NCBI GenBank assembly: GCA_017983495.1
Contig: JAGOBH010000001.1
Coordinates: forward strand, 434,001-498,000
Length of the DNA stretch: 64,000 bases
Reading direction: 5' to 3'
From: Pyrinomonadaceae bacterium
GTDB taxonomy: Bacteria; Acidobacteriota; Blastocatellia; Pyrinomonadales; Pyrinomonadaceae
The notes below the pieces were generated by a model that saw only the letters and a list, made by a program, of their open reading frames with translations, was not told the origin of the DNA and ran no database searches. Below are positions 19,781-29,080 of this stretch, one piece after another. A program made the translations under genes and the position numbers. Numbering within the stretch: the stretch's first letter is position 1; each line of letters opens with the position of its first letter.

Positions 19781-21406
19781 CTATTTTGCGTAGAAATAGA
19801 ACTGGACCGCCTGGGCAAGGCCGATCAGAAAGCCGAACAGTGCGCCGAAGAGTTCGATGGTGCGGAGGTGCTCTTTGGCGACGGACATTACAAGAGCTTC
19901 GAGCTTTTCCACGGGATAATTGTGTATCTTTTCGCGGACGATCTCGCCGACGTTAAATTCGGCAACGGCCTCGGGCAGTTTGGCATGGACGGCGGCGATG
20001 ATCGCGTCCGTGAGCGACGTGCTGGCCGCACGCAGCTTACTTTCGGGAATGTGGTCGCCGATCTTGCCGATCGGTGCCGACAGAAGGCGATCGATCTGAG
20101 CGGCGAGCATATCGTTGATGATATTCGACGTTTCGTCACGGCCGAGAATATCGACGAGGCCGCCGGCGAGCATCGATTTGAGCTTTTCTTCCGATTCAGG
20201 GTGGATGGTTTGCAGAATTGCGTCGATACTGTGCGGACGCAGTTTTTCGAGCATCGCCGTCAGATATTTTGTAATACCGGCGGTCGTCTCTTCGTTTTGC
20301 AGGAGACTGACAACTGACTTTGTCACCTGCTCTTTGAGCCGCACAAGCTGATCCGGGGCGACGGCACCGATGACGACCGGGAGCGGTTTTGCAAGGGCAT
20401 TGTCGATACTGGTCCCGATAAATGTCCGAGCCTCTTCGGCAAAGTAGGTGCCGTTCAGCGTTTCTTCGATGCGTTTCGGCAGGCTCTCATTGACGAGGTC
20501 GTCGACCTCACCCAGCAGCATTTCGCGTGAGACGAAAATCTTCTTGAAGAAGGACAGGTTTTCGTAATATCCGTGGACCTCGTTTTTGATCAGGGCACTG
20601 ATCTGATCACGGGTCTTTTCGGTAGCGGCTATGTCGGCGATCTGCCTGATCGCGGGTTTGATCTGCTCGTTGGCCTTTTCTTTGAGCAAAGCGACGGCAT
20701 CGTCGGTGAACATTTTGCCGAGCGGCGTTTCGGAATTTATCAGGTCGTCGATGCGGCGGCCGATGAAATCGCGGATATTATCCTCGAACGCTTTTGCTCT
20801 GACGGCAGTTCTGATCCGCTCGTCGAAAAACGCTGTGATCTTAGAAAAAGTCTCGTCATCGACAACTTCGGAAACGCGTTTTCCGAGCACATCGTCGACG
20901 CGGCGTGTGACGAATCCGCGAATAGCCATGAGCGATTCTTCGCTCTTCAACACACCTTTGATGTGATCCGCGAGTTTTGTCTGCAGGGCGGCGATCGCGT
21001 CCAGCACCGGCTCACGAACATTTTTTGGCAAAGCCTCGATAAGCGATGGATAATTTTCGGCGAGTATATCGCTGGTGTAAGAATCGACGACGTTCTGTAT
21101 CTTTTTTCGCAGAAAGTCCTTGCCGGTAAGCTGCTCGAGAATCGTGTCCTGTGAGACCAGTTCCTGGCCGACGGCCTTGCCGATCGCGTTTGCCAGGCGG
21201 TCGCGGTGACGAGGGATCATGCCCTGCGGGAAGACGGTGATGCCGAGAAATTTGACCGGACTTCGCGGCCGAAACAGCATTCGCACCGCCAGCCACGCAC
21301 CGGCGTAACCGTGAGCCGTCGCGAACAGTATCAAAAGGCCGATCTGAACATAGAGGTTCTTGAAGATCGGCCCTAGTGAATTAATAAGTTCCTGAATACT
21401 TTCCAT
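19781..21406 (-). CDS. DUF445 family membrane protein
   Basis: About 541 residues. Begins with a transmembrane helix followed by the DUF445 hallmark AWLAVRMLFRPRSPVKFLGITVFPQGMIP, repeats long helical segments with R-R-V-D-D and R-R-I-D-D-L motifs, and ends with another membrane helix (ELFGALFGFLIGLAQAVQF). Function unknown across the family; the LFRP motif is the conserved feature. Start chosen at the ATG of 21406 because it overlaps the preceding stop as TGATG, indicating coupling. Confidence 0.85.
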   Translation of the reverse strand: MESIQELINSLGPIFKNLYVQIGLLILFATAHGYAGAWLAVRMLFRPRSPVKFLGITVFPQGMIPRHRDRLANAIGKAVGQELVSQDTILEQLTGKDFLRKKIQNVVDSYTSDILAENYPSLIEALPKNVREPVLDAIAALQTKLADHIKGVLKSEESLMAIRGFVTRRVDDVLGKRVSEVVDDETFSKITAFFDERIRTAVRAKAFEDNIRDFIGRRIDDLINSETPLGKMFTDDAVALLKEKANEQIKPAIRQIADIAATEKTRDQISALIKNEVHGYYENLSFFKKIFVSREMLLGEVDDLVNESLPKRIEETLNGTYFAEEARTFIGTSIDNALAKPLPVVIGAVAPDQLVRLKEQVTKSVVSLLQNEETTAGITKYLTAMLEKLRPHSIDAILQTIHPESEEKLKSMLAGGLVDILGRDETSNIINDMLAAQIDRLLSAPIGKIGDHIPESKLRAASTSLTDAIIAAVHAKLPEAVAEFNVGEIVREKIHNYPVEKLEALVMSVAKEHLRTIELFGALFGFLIGLAQAVQFYFYAK

Positions 21407-21789
21407 CAAAAGATCTGAAACCCTTTCGACTTTAGGCAAAATTCGGCAAACTCGGCCAGCCAGTCGTGGCTGGCACTATAATTTTTCCACTGATCGTCGC
21501 CGTCGCGGTGGAGTGTCATGTCGTCCGGGGCGTCGGTGATACTGAGGTCGCCGAAAACGCGCTTATTCGGGGCGAGCTTTGGCAGCCACTCACTTTTGAT
21601 CCGAGTACCGATCTCATGAGCCTCTTCGGCCGATATTTTTACTCCGGTCGCGTTGTAATTCATCTGCCGTATGTGGCCCTCGCCGATGACGTCCAGGCTC
21701 TTGATCACTTCAAGGGCCGCTTTCCAATTCCATACGTTCGCGTTGAATTCAAAGTTCTCGCTGCCTAGATCGGTTAGTGTGAAGCTCAT
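21406..21789 (-). CDS. Hypothetical protein, coupled to DUF445 gene
   Basis: A 127-residue soluble protein, no family recognised. It starts MSFTLTDLGSENFEFNANVW, is rich in W and acidic residues, and has no signal peptide or membrane segment. Its size and style resemble small antitoxin or immunity-like proteins, but that is only an impression. Translationally coupled (TGATG) to the following DUF445 gene. Confidence 0.6.
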   Translation of the reverse strand: MSFTLTDLGSENFEFNANVWNWKAALEVIKSLDVIGEGHIRQMNYNATGVKISAEEAHEIGTRIKSEWLPKLAPNKRVFGDLSITDAPDDMTLHRDGDDQWKNYSASHDWLAEFAEFCLKSKGFQIF

Positions 21790-21899
21790 ATTAGGTACCT
21801 GTTCAGAATGCTAACGACACTGGTTATCCAAGTCAATAAATAAACCCCATTGTTTTTTTGTACACCAGAGAACGTATAATTGCATTTTAACTATCGACG

Positions 21900-22226
21900 A
21901 TGGCAGATTGGCATTTAGAAGAGATCAGAAACGAACTTGAAAAATTCGGCTGGAGGTTTGTCGCCGAACTTCCGGGCGATGACTATCGGATTTCGGCCAC
22001 ATGGGAATTTTCACGCGATAAGACTGAACCTAATATTATCATCGATTTTGATGGCCTCGACGATATGAATACCTTCCGGTTGGAACGAAGTTACGGATGT
22101 TCCGTTAGAGATCGGCGCACGACGAGCCTATATTTTTCAAAGAAGGGCGAGGGCAATTCGCCCACACGAGAGACGTGGCGAAAAAATTTGGAACAGTTCG
22201 TTCGTGAAATAAACGAATTCCGATGA
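21900..22226 (+). CDS. Hypothetical protein
   Basis: A 108-residue soluble acidic protein without recognised domain. Contains WRFVAELPGDDYRISATWEF and FLDGLDD-like acidic stretches and ends ETWRKNLEQFVREINEFR. Its stop overlaps the start of the DUF5990 gene (ATGA), so the two are probably co-translated. Confidence 0.6.
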   Translation: MADWHLEEIRNELEKFGWRFVAELPGDDYRISATWEFSRDKTEPNIIIDFDGLDDMNTFRLERSYGCSVRDRRTTSLYFSKKGEGNSPTRETWRKNLEQFVREINEFR

Positions 22227-22645
22227 AATTTACTATACCGATTAGGATCAAAGTGCTGCAGCCCTTGAACGGAGTGGCGATGATGGTTCAGCGGGGGAAA
22301 GAAGAGTTTTTACCACCGATCTCCACGTCGGCCGAGCAACTGGTGTTCGATTTTGAAATTACAGTTGATCTGACCGAGACAAGGCCTAATTTTCTCGGCA
22401 AATATGCTCAAGGGCCAAAAGACGCACGGTTCGTTTATGTAAATTCCGGAACGTATGCAGACCAGCACTCCATATGGGGACGGCGGGCGAAGATATCGCT
22501 GATGAGTATTACTGGCGAGCAGATTCAAACCGTCGTCTCGAAAGCAGGCATGGTCCTGCAAACCGATTTCGGAGGCGTGGGCCGCGACGGCGGGCCGACA
22601 TGTGCGAGCGTGAAAGGCATTGAATGGAAGGTCGTAAAAAGATAG
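22223..22645 (+). CDS. DUF5990 family protein
   Basis: A 140-residue protein matching my recollection of DUF5990: an N-terminal beta strand (IPIRIKVLQPLNGVAMMVQRG), central RPNFLGKYAQGPKDARFVY, and WGRRAKISLMSITGEQI. Function unknown. Start ATG at 22223 overlaps the previous stop by four bases; its 3' end overlaps the following acetyltransferase gene by 22 bases. Confidence 0.7.
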   Translation: MKFTIPIRIKVLQPLNGVAMMVQRGKEEFLPPISTSAEQLVFDFEITVDLTETRPNFLGKYAQGPKDARFVYVNSGTYADQHSIWGRRAKISLMSITGEQIQTVVSKAGMVLQTDFGGVGRDGGPTCASVKGIEWKVVKR

Positions 22646-23400
22646 ACGCTTATCTTTCTAGAATTTCGGTCGCCGCGGATCGCGATCAGGCGCCAACTAT
22701 TGAAAGTCTGCGTATGCTGCAAACGCGGCATTTGCTGAGCGTGCCGTTTGAAAATCTGGACATTCATTGGAAACGGCCGATCGTTTTGAATACAGAAAGG
22801 TTTTGCGAAAAGATCGTGGTTAATGGTCGAGGCGGCTTTTGCTACGAACTCAACGGCCTTTTCAATGAGCTTTTATGCGATCTGGGCTTTAAGACTCGAC
22901 TAGTTTCCGCACGCGTTTTTGCCGGTGAAAGAGGTTTTGGGCCGGAATTCGATCATGCGGCGATAATCGTTTCGTTAGATGAGAAAGAGTATCTCGTCGA
23001 TGTAGGTTTTGGAGATTTCGCCACCGAGCCGCTTGAGATCGCTGACGGTGTCGAACAAGCCGATCGCGAAGGCACATTCCGGATCAATTCAGTCGAAAAT
23101 GGTTCGTTCGTGGTCGAAAAGAAGAATGGCGATGAATGGCGGAATGCCTATATGTTTGGTACGCGAGACCGCGATGTCGCGGAATTTGCCGAAATGTGCG
23201 ATTTTCAACAGTATTCGCCGGATTCGCATTTTACAAAAGGAAAGCTGTGTTCGCTGATGACCGAAAATGGTCGAAAGACGCTGACTGACGGGAAATTCGT
23301 AGTTACTTCGAACGGCGAGAAATACGAATCGGCGGTCGGATCGGAGCAGGAGTTTTACACGATCTTGGAGCGGGAATTCGAAATTCGGCCGCTTCTATAA
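22624..23400 (+). CDS. nat: Arylamine N-acetyltransferase
   Basis: Acetyl-CoA-dependent acetyltransferase of the NAT family, 258 residues. The Cys-His-Asp triad is visible: RGGFCYELNGLF carries the catalytic cysteine, FGPEFDHAAIIV the histidine, and YLVDVGFGDFATEPLEI the aspartate. SVPFENLDIHW near the start is another family mark. The physiological substrate is unknown. It starts inside the end of the DUF5990 gene and ends 5 bases before purM, so purM may be read from the same transcript. Confidence 0.9.
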   Translation: MEGRKKIDAYLSRISVAADRDQAPTIESLRMLQTRHLLSVPFENLDIHWKRPIVLNTERFCEKIVVNGRGGFCYELNGLFNELLCDLGFKTRLVSARVFAGERGFGPEFDHAAIIVSLDEKEYLVDVGFGDFATEPLEIADGVEQADREGTFRINSVENGSFVVEKKNGDEWRNAYMFGTRDRDVAEFAEMCDFQQYSPDSHFTKGKLCSLMTENGRKTLTDGKFVVTSNGEKYESAVGSEQEFYTILEREFEIRPLL

Positions 23401-23405
23401 ATTAT

Positions 23406-24428
23406 ATGTCTCAACCAATCTCATACGCCGACGCAGGCGTTTCGATCGACAATGCCAATAAGGCCGTGGCGAAGATCCGCGAATATGCCCGCAGCACATT
23501 TAACGAGAGGACGCTGACCGAGATCGGCAGCTTTGGCGGGATGTTTGCCGGGGCTTTTCCGAATATGGCCGAGCCGATACTGGTCGCGTCTGCGGACGGC
23601 GTCGGGACCAAGCTTAAGCTGGCGTTCGATACCGGAATCCACAACACCGTCGGCGCCGATCTGGTAAATCACTGTGTCAACGACATATTGGTGCAAGGTG
23701 CGCGTCCTTTGTTTTTTCTCGATTATTTTGCCACCGGGAAACTCGAGCCTGACGTCACCGCCTCGGTCGTCGAGGGTATGGCCCGGGCGTGCCGCGAGAA
23801 CGGCTGCGTCCTGCTCGGCGGCGAGACGGCAGAGATGCCATCAATGTACGCCGACGGCGAATACGACCTCGCCGGCTTCATCGTCGGCGTCGTCGATAAA
23901 CAACGCGTCATCGACGGCAAATCGATCACGCCCGGCAATGTCGTCCTCGGTATTCCATCCACCGGTTTGCAGACAAACGGTTATTCACTTGCACGAAAAC
24001 TCTTCTTTGAGGTCGGCGGCTACACGCCCGATTCGTACATCGAGGAACTTGGCTCAACCGTAGGCGAAGCCCTACTCGCGACCCACGCGAGTTTCCTCCC
24101 CCAGATCGGTCCGCTTCTCGACAGCGGCGTGATAAAAGGCCTCGTCCACATCACCGGCGGCGGCTTCGTCGAAAACATCCCTAGAATATTACCCGAAGGC
24201 GTCTCCGTCGAGATCAACCGCGGCACCTGGCCCGAACTCCCAATATTCGGCATGATGCAGCGACTAGGAAATGTCGACGAAAAGGAGATGTTCCGGACGT
24301 TCAATATGGGGATCGGGATGGTTGTGGTTTGCTCGAGGGTCGATAAGAACATAATCGAGAACGAGATCCCAAATTGTATCGAGATTGGAAGCGTAATCGA
24401 TGGATCGGGAACTGTCGAAATTCTCTAG
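23406..24428 (+). CDS. purM: Phosphoribosylformylglycinamidine cyclo-ligase
   Basis: AIR synthetase, fifth step of purine biosynthesis. A 340-residue protein of the PurM/SelD fold: SYADAGVSIDNANKAV start, ASADGVGTKLKLAF, NDILVQGARPLFFLDY, LLGGETAEMPSMY and HITGGGFVENIPR are all standard PurM motifs. purN, the GAR transformylase, lies about 4 kb downstream in the same direction. Confidence 0.96.
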   Translation: MSQPISYADAGVSIDNANKAVAKIREYARSTFNERTLTEIGSFGGMFAGAFPNMAEPILVASADGVGTKLKLAFDTGIHNTVGADLVNHCVNDILVQGARPLFFLDYFATGKLEPDVTASVVEGMARACRENGCVLLGGETAEMPSMYADGEYDLAGFIVGVVDKQRVIDGKSITPGNVVLGIPSTGLQTNGYSLARKLFFEVGGYTPDSYIEELGSTVGEALLATHASFLPQIGPLLDSGVIKGLVHITGGGFVENIPRILPEGVSVEINRGTWPELPIFGMMQRLGNVDEKEMFRTFNMGIGMVVVCSRVDKNIIENEIPNCIEIGSVIDGSGTVEIL

Positions 24429-24476
24429 TCCTATAAATAGCTGGGCTTAAATAGAAGTGACAAGTAATTTCGACAG

Positions 24477-24872
24477 TTAATTCGCAACCTGGTTTTCAAC
24501 TACGTACTTTGCTTTTGTTTTGATTTGGTTCTTTTGCACCAAATTTATTAGTTCGCCAATCGAAACCCGCAGTGTTTCGACCGGTTTGTCGCCAGCCCAC
24601 AACGCCTCGAATGTAAATCCATTCGGAACACTGTTATTGACCAAGAAAAGTAAATTTGCTGTATCAAGTAGCAAGGTTGGTTCCAAATCCCAAAACTCAG
24701 CGTTCCAATCTGCTTTGTCGGTTAGCATACTGCACGCACAACCTTCACCAGCTTCCGATATGTTGAACCGCGCATTTCCTTGTCGGAAGAGTGACGTCAT
24801 CCCTTGAAAATTAAGTTCTACGGCTAAGCGTGGAAATTGCTTGAAAAATGATTCAGCATCTCGTTTCGCCAT
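24477..24872 (-). CDS. Hypothetical protein
   Basis: About 131 residues from the ATG at 24872 (MAKRDAESFFKQF); a longer frame starting at 24905 is possible. Soluble, with FNISEAGEGCACSMLTDK in the middle and no recognised domain. Convergent to purM and downstream of the HigBA-like pair on the same strand, so it may be read with them. Confidence 0.55.
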   Translation of the reverse strand: MAKRDAESFFKQFPRLAVELNFQGMTSLFRQGNARFNISEAGEGCACSMLTDKADWNAEFWDLEPTLLLDTANLLFLVNNSVPNGFTFEALWAGDKPVETLRVSIGELINLVQKNQIKTKAKYVVENQVAN

Positions 24873-24948
24873 TTTCGAGAGTTCGATCGATAAAATAAGA
24901 CACATCTCTTTTCACACCGAACCAACAATTACCTATCAATCCAACGCA

Positions 24949-25224
24949 TTAGATGATTTCAAGATTCACTTTCTTGCCGAGCGCTTTCGCATACTTGTGC
25001 AGCGTGGAAAGCGTAATATTTTCAGCATGATTCTCGATCCGTGATATAGCTGACTTCTTAGTTCCCAATTTTTGAGCAACTTCTTCCTGCGTCATTCCGG
25101 CTTTTTCGCGGGACATCTGCAGCAGGACGCCGAACTTAAATTGCGCGTAGCCTTCGTCGTAGCCGTCGGCAAATTCGGGGTCAACTTTTTTTCGCTTCTC
25201 AATGTATTTCTTTAGATCGCTCAT
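24949..25224 (-). CDS. XRE-family HTH antitoxin (HigA-like)
   Basis: A 91-residue protein with an HTH of the Cro/CI type ([20 protein letters not shown] followed by [10 protein letters not shown]) and a C-terminal strand [18 protein letters not shown]. It directly follows a RelE/HigB-like gene with a 4-base ATGA overlap. It probably neutralises the toxin and represses the operon. Confidence 0.82.
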   Translation of the reverse strand: MSDLKKYIEKRKKVDPEFADGYDEGYAQFKFGVLLQMSREKAGMTQEEVAQKLGTKKSAISRIENHAENITLSTLHKYAKALGKKVNLEII

Positions 25225-25580
25225 TTCTTTCGGCTCAAATAGTCTGTCTTTCGTTCCTCAGCAACCATTATCTCGTTTGCTGGTGTTTTCTGCGTCTTTT
25301 TAACAAAACCGTTGGTCAGGATCACGAGGTTGCCGCGATCGAAAAAACCTAGCAAGCGAAATATATCGTTTCCCAGTTCGATCCTAACTTCCCAAATATC
25401 GTCTGTTCCGGTCAGCTTCTTAAAGTACTGTTTCGGAACGATCTGAAGTTCTTCAACCAAGCTCAACGTCCAAGTAACCTTGTCGGCCTGTTTGCCGGTC
25501 AATGTATCTAAGAATTCTTCGACGGGACATTTACCGCTTGCCGTTTTGTAAAAGATCACTTCACGCATAAATGTTAACAA
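25221..25580 (-). CDS. RelE/HigB-like toxin (Gp49/DUF891 type)
   Basis: A 119-residue protein starting [20 protein letters not shown] (ATG at 25568; the frame also allows 25580) with [40 protein letters not shown] and [17 protein letters not shown], the pattern of HigB/Gp49-like ribosome-dependent mRNA interferases. Toxin precedes antitoxin, the usual HigBA order. Lies outside the mnmE island. Confidence 0.82.
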   Translation of the reverse strand: MLTFMREVIFYKTASGKCPVEEFLDTLTGKQADKVTWTLSLVEELQIVPKQYFKKLTGTDDIWEVRIELGNDIFRLLGFFDRGNLVILTNGFVKKTQKTPANEIMVAEERKTDYLSRKK

Positions 25581-25754
25581 ATATGTGAACTCAATTCAAG
25601 AGTTTTAGAATCTTGTAATGATGTACGAGTCAATTTGCTGATGACGCTAACCGACAAAAGTGATAATTTAATCTCTGCGTCATTATCCTGATAGTTGTTC
25701 TGAATTTCAAGATAAATCAGAGCCAGGGCCGCAAGGTTTTAACCAACTCTCTTT

Positions 25755-26894
25755 ATGCCGGAACTCTTCGAATCTCACGCAAAACGGAATATCGATCCTC
25801 AGAAATGGTTGATCGGTGCGGCGGCTCTGGTTTTGATCGCGGGTGCCGCGTACGGGCTTTTTTTGTGGAGCACGCCGGCGAAGGTGACGGACGACGAGAT
25901 ACTGGCGGACGAGGTGCGGCAGACGACCGTTTTGATGCTCGATTATAAGACGTTTTCGGGCGACGAGTTTCGGCAGCAGATCCTCGGCAAAGGGCGTCTC
26001 GAACGATACGTCAAGGTCAACGACGAGGCATTTTTCACATTTCCGCAGACCGACCCGCAGGAATTTGACGAATTTATTACCAAGTATTTTTACGACCGTA
26101 CCAAGATCGAATTGGGCAAAAAGGCTGACGGCGTGATCAAGCTGGGCGATTACGAAGCTCCGATGTCGCCGCGTTACGGCGAGTTTTTCCGCACGAATCT
26201 CGGCAATATCCGCATCGAGCCGCGTCAGACGCTCAACTTTCCGTACGCGACCGTCAACTACACGCTTTCGCTCGAGGAAATGCGAAACTACGCGAATAAT
26301 TCGCAGACCTACGGCGGCAAGCTGATCACGCAGGCACCATCGCGGTCGAACCGGCCGACGATGATATTCGCCAATCACGGCATCATGGTCGCCAAGCCCG
26401 CAGAGCCTTCGCTGCGGCGACTGGCGGACGAGCTTTTGAAAGACGTCACACCAACGCGCGAGGCTCGTATACAGCGGCTGGTCGATTTTGTCTCGGCTGA
26501 GATCGAATACAGCTATACCGAGGCGGTCGGTTCGCGTGAGACCTTAAAACGTGCGAGCGAAACGCTGATGACGCGAACGGGTGACTGCAGCAACAAGACG
26601 ATACTGCTTGCCTCGCTGCTCGAGCAGATCGGCGAAGAGTACGTCCTGCTCTATTGCCCGCAGCATATAACCGTCGCAGTGCCGCAGGGCGGTTATCCGA
26701 ACGATAATAAGCTCGATTTTACGTGGAACGGAAAACCGTGGGTGATAGCCGAAACGACGCTACCCGGTTTTCAGGTAGGTGTGACCAAGGTCAACGATTT
26801 CAGCCGGCTGACACGCGTTGAGTACGTCCAAAACCCGAAGAACGCGGATGTGATATTCGATGCCAACTCGTACGAAGTTCTGAAGTTCTTGTAA
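25755..26894 (+). CDS. Membrane-anchored transglutaminase-like protein
   Basis: A 379-residue protein with one N-terminal transmembrane helix (WLIGAAALVLIAGAAYGLFL) and a C-terminal transglutaminase-like fold: IQRLVDFVSAEIEYSY, the cysteine in TRTGDCSNKTILLASLL, and the histidine in YCPQHITVAVPQ. Acidic third residue possibly in WVIAETTLPGF. Family members cleave or crosslink peptides outside the membrane; the specific role is unknown. Confidence 0.75.
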   Translation: MPELFESHAKRNIDPQKWLIGAAALVLIAGAAYGLFLWSTPAKVTDDEILADEVRQTTVLMLDYKTFSGDEFRQQILGKGRLERYVKVNDEAFFTFPQTDPQEFDEFITKYFYDRTKIELGKKADGVIKLGDYEAPMSPRYGEFFRTNLGNIRIEPRQTLNFPYATVNYTLSLEEMRNYANNSQTYGGKLITQAPSRSNRPTMIFANHGIMVAKPAEPSLRRLADELLKDVTPTREARIQRLVDFVSAEIEYSYTEAVGSRETLKRASETLMTRTGDCSNKTILLASLLEQIGEEYVLLYCPQHITVAVPQGGYPNDNKLDFTWNGKPWVIAETTLPGFQVGVTKVNDFSRLTRVEYVQNPKNADVIFDANSYEVLKFL

Positions 26895-26919
26895 TATCAA
26901 AGCGGCGACTGAGTTCATT

Positions 26920-27339
26920 ATGGATAAAAACCGCTGGTGGCTCGCAATACCAATCGCACTGGGTGTGATGATCCTGAACGTTTTGATCAGCGTCTTGTAC
27001 ATGGTCGCCTATGGTTATCTGATCGATCCGGGTCATGACGCGGCGTATTATCAGGCATATGCTCAGTTTGCGGCCCCGTATTCGTCAATCATCGCAGGCA
27101 TCCCACTGATGTATTTGGCTGGGCGTTGGATCGGGGGAAAGTTTCCAAAGGGGAACAGCGTCAAGGCCGCATTGCTTATGTGGCTGATCTACTTTTTGCT
27201 GGATCTGGCAATTGTCGTTGCCGCAGGGGCGTTTTTTCAGATCGCCTTGCTGTTTACGATCTCATTTTCCACTAAGCTCGTGGCAGCATATTTTGGTGGT
27301 CTATCAGCGGGCCGCCGCGGAGCATACTTGAAAGGATAG
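26920..27339 (+). CDS. Small polytopic membrane protein
   Basis: A 139-residue protein with four hydrophobic segments (about 6-30, 50-65, 80-105, 108-125) and a basic tail GRRGAYLKG. No family recognised. 25 bases after the transglutaminase-like gene, same strand. Confidence 0.65.
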   Translation: MDKNRWWLAIPIALGVMILNVLISVLYMVAYGYLIDPGHDAAYYQAYAQFAAPYSSIIAGIPLMYLAGRWIGGKFPKGNSVKAALLMWLIYFLLDLAIVVAAGAFFQIALLFTISFSTKLVAAYFGGLSAGRRGAYLKG

Positions 27340-27398
27340 ACGAAGATCAAACACAGAAAACACATAGAATATTGAGAAAGAGGGAATCAGTTAACTCT

Positions 27399-28340
27399 AT
27401 GAAAAAGTTCCATTTACTGGTCATTTTTGTCTTACTGGCTGCGGGTGCGGTGTCTGCGCAGACGGCCCAACAGCATCTCGATCAGGGCATACAATTTTAC
27501 AAAAACAAACAGTATCCGCAGGCGATCGCGAGCTTTACGTCGGCGATCAACTTGGCTCCCGCAGCACCGACGCCTTGGTTTAACCGTGGACAGGCCTATT
27601 TTTATTCGGGCAATATGATCCAGGCGATCGCGGATTATTCACAGGCGATCACGCTTTCGCCCAACAATCTTGATGCTATATTTCAGCGTGGACTCGCAAA
27701 AAATAAGAACAAGGACCACGTCGGGGCGATCGCCGATTACACTAGAGGCTTAGCTCTCTCGCCGAATGACTCACAGTTTTACTACAATCGCGGGATTGCA
27801 TATTCCGACAAGGGCGACCTCGACCCCGCGTTGGCCGATTACGATCAAGCATTAAAGCTTAATCCGCGGTATATGAAGGCATTTGTCAACCGAGGGTCGG
27901 TCTACTACAGGAAGAAACAATACGATCTCGCACTGACTGATCTAAATAACGCGATCAATCTTGACCCAACAAATGTTGAGGCTTATGGCAACCGCGGACT
28001 GGTATACACGGCCCAGGGGCTTTTCGATCTTGCGATCGCCGATCATACAAAAGCGCTCTCACTTGACCCGTTGTATAAAAAGGCCTTGCTGGATAGAGCT
28101 ATTACCTATAACAAAAAGAAACTGAATGACAACGCGATCGCGGACCTTGTGCAGGCCCTAAAGCTCGACCCCAATTATCTAAATGCCTACATCTTTCGAG
28201 GTGCGATCTATTTTGATACCAAGAAATATGACCTTTCCAAGGCTGACTTTGAAAAGGTCCTGGTGCTGTCGCCGGGCCATAAGTTCGCAACAGACACCCT
28301 TTCGAGAATTGCAGCTATCCCGAAACCGCTGCCAAAATGA
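27399..28340 (+). CDS. Exported TPR-repeat protein
   Basis: About 313 residues: signal peptide (MKKFHLLVIFVLLAAGAVSAQ) and roughly eight tetratricopeptide repeats, each with an A-I-A-D-Y-x-x-A-[IL]-x-L-[SDN]-P signature (AIADYSQAITLSPNN, ALADYDQALKLNP, and so on). Likely a scaffold for protein contacts outside the cytoplasm. I chose the ATG at 27399 because it gives a clean signal peptide; the frame also opens 27 bases earlier. Confidence 0.85.
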   Translation: MKKFHLLVIFVLLAAGAVSAQTAQQHLDQGIQFYKNKQYPQAIASFTSAINLAPAAPTPWFNRGQAYFYSGNMIQAIADYSQAITLSPNNLDAIFQRGLAKNKNKDHVGAIADYTRGLALSPNDSQFYYNRGIAYSDKGDLDPALADYDQALKLNPRYMKAFVNRGSVYYRKKQYDLALTDLNNAINLDPTNVEAYGNRGLVYTAQGLFDLAIADHTKALSLDPLYKKALLDRAITYNKKKLNDNAIADLVQALKLDPNYLNAYIFRGAIYFDTKKYDLSKADFEKVLVLSPGHKFATDTLSRIAAIPKPLPK

Positions 28341-28344
28341 ATAA

Positions 28345-28908
28345 ATGAAAATAGGCATCCTGATCTCCGGCCGCGGGTCGAATATGGTCGCAATAGTCGA
28401 TGCGGTCAAGAGCGGCAAGATACCTGATTCGAGCGTCGAGGTCGTGATCAGCGATAAACCGGACGCCGCGGGCCTCAAGAAGGCGGCCGAGCGCGGCGTC
28501 GAAACTGTCGTAAATGAACGGCGAGGGCGTCCTCGCTTGGAGCACGACGCGGAGACGATAACCGAGCTCAAACGCCGCGGCGTCGAGCTTGTCTGCCTCG
28601 CCGGTTATATGCGTCTGCTATCGGCGGACTTTGTTAAGGCCTTTCCGAACCGGATCGTAAACATCCACCCGAGCCTGCTGCCGGATTTTCCGGGCTTGGA
28701 TGCACAGCGTCAGGCTTTAGAGGCAGGTGTAAAGGTATCGGGCTGTACCGTGCATTTTGTCGACGAATTTCTCGATCACGGTCCGGTCATCTTGCAGCGT
28801 CAGGTCGAAGTTAGGGACGACGATAGCGAGGAGACGCTGTCGGCCCGGATACTCGAGCAGGAGCATTCGGCGTACGTTGAAGCGATCAAAACCTTGGTCA
28901 TGAAATAG
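28345..28908 (+). CDS. purN: Phosphoribosylglycinamide formyltransferase
   Basis: GAR transformylase (10-formyl-THF dependent), third step of purine synthesis. A 187-residue protein: ILISGRGSNMVAIVDA at the start, catalytic region IVNIHPSLLPDFPGLDAQRQ with the conserved asparagine and histidine, and VDEFLDHGPVILQ with the conserved aspartate. Confidence 0.96.
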   Translation: MKIGILISGRGSNMVAIVDAVKSGKIPDSSVEVVISDKPDAAGLKKAAERGVETVVNERRGRPRLEHDAETITELKRRGVELVCLAGYMRLLSADFVKAFPNRIVNIHPSLLPDFPGLDAQRQALEAGVKVSGCTVHFVDEFLDHGPVILQRQVEVRDDDSEETLSARILEQEHSAYVEAIKTLVMK

Positions 28909-28932
28909 TCGAGATCGGATTTCGGAAAATTC

Positions 28933-29015
28933 AAACAGGATACACAAGATGGACAGGATGGAAAGCAAGTCGGCCATTTGCCCCGACGATCCTAACTATC
29001 CTGTACATCCTGTTT
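28933..29015. repeat. Inverted-repeat element (MITE-like)
   Basis: Two roughly 27-base arms (28933-28959 and 28989-29015) that are imperfect reverse complements, each with repeated ACAGGAT/ATCCTGT units, around a 29-base centre. It sits between purN and rpmH. Non-coding; resembles ACAGGAT-type palindromes seen repeated in many bacterial genomes. Confidence 0.6.
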
Positions 29016-29080
29016 CAATTCACCTTTGACAAAAAGGCGCATTTTCCATAAACTTTAGGTTTTCACTTTTAACTAAAGTG

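Noticed and set aside
24949..25580. Toxin-antitoxin pair as part of the mobile island
   Set aside because: It lies more than 8 kb outside the attL repeat among housekeeping genes.
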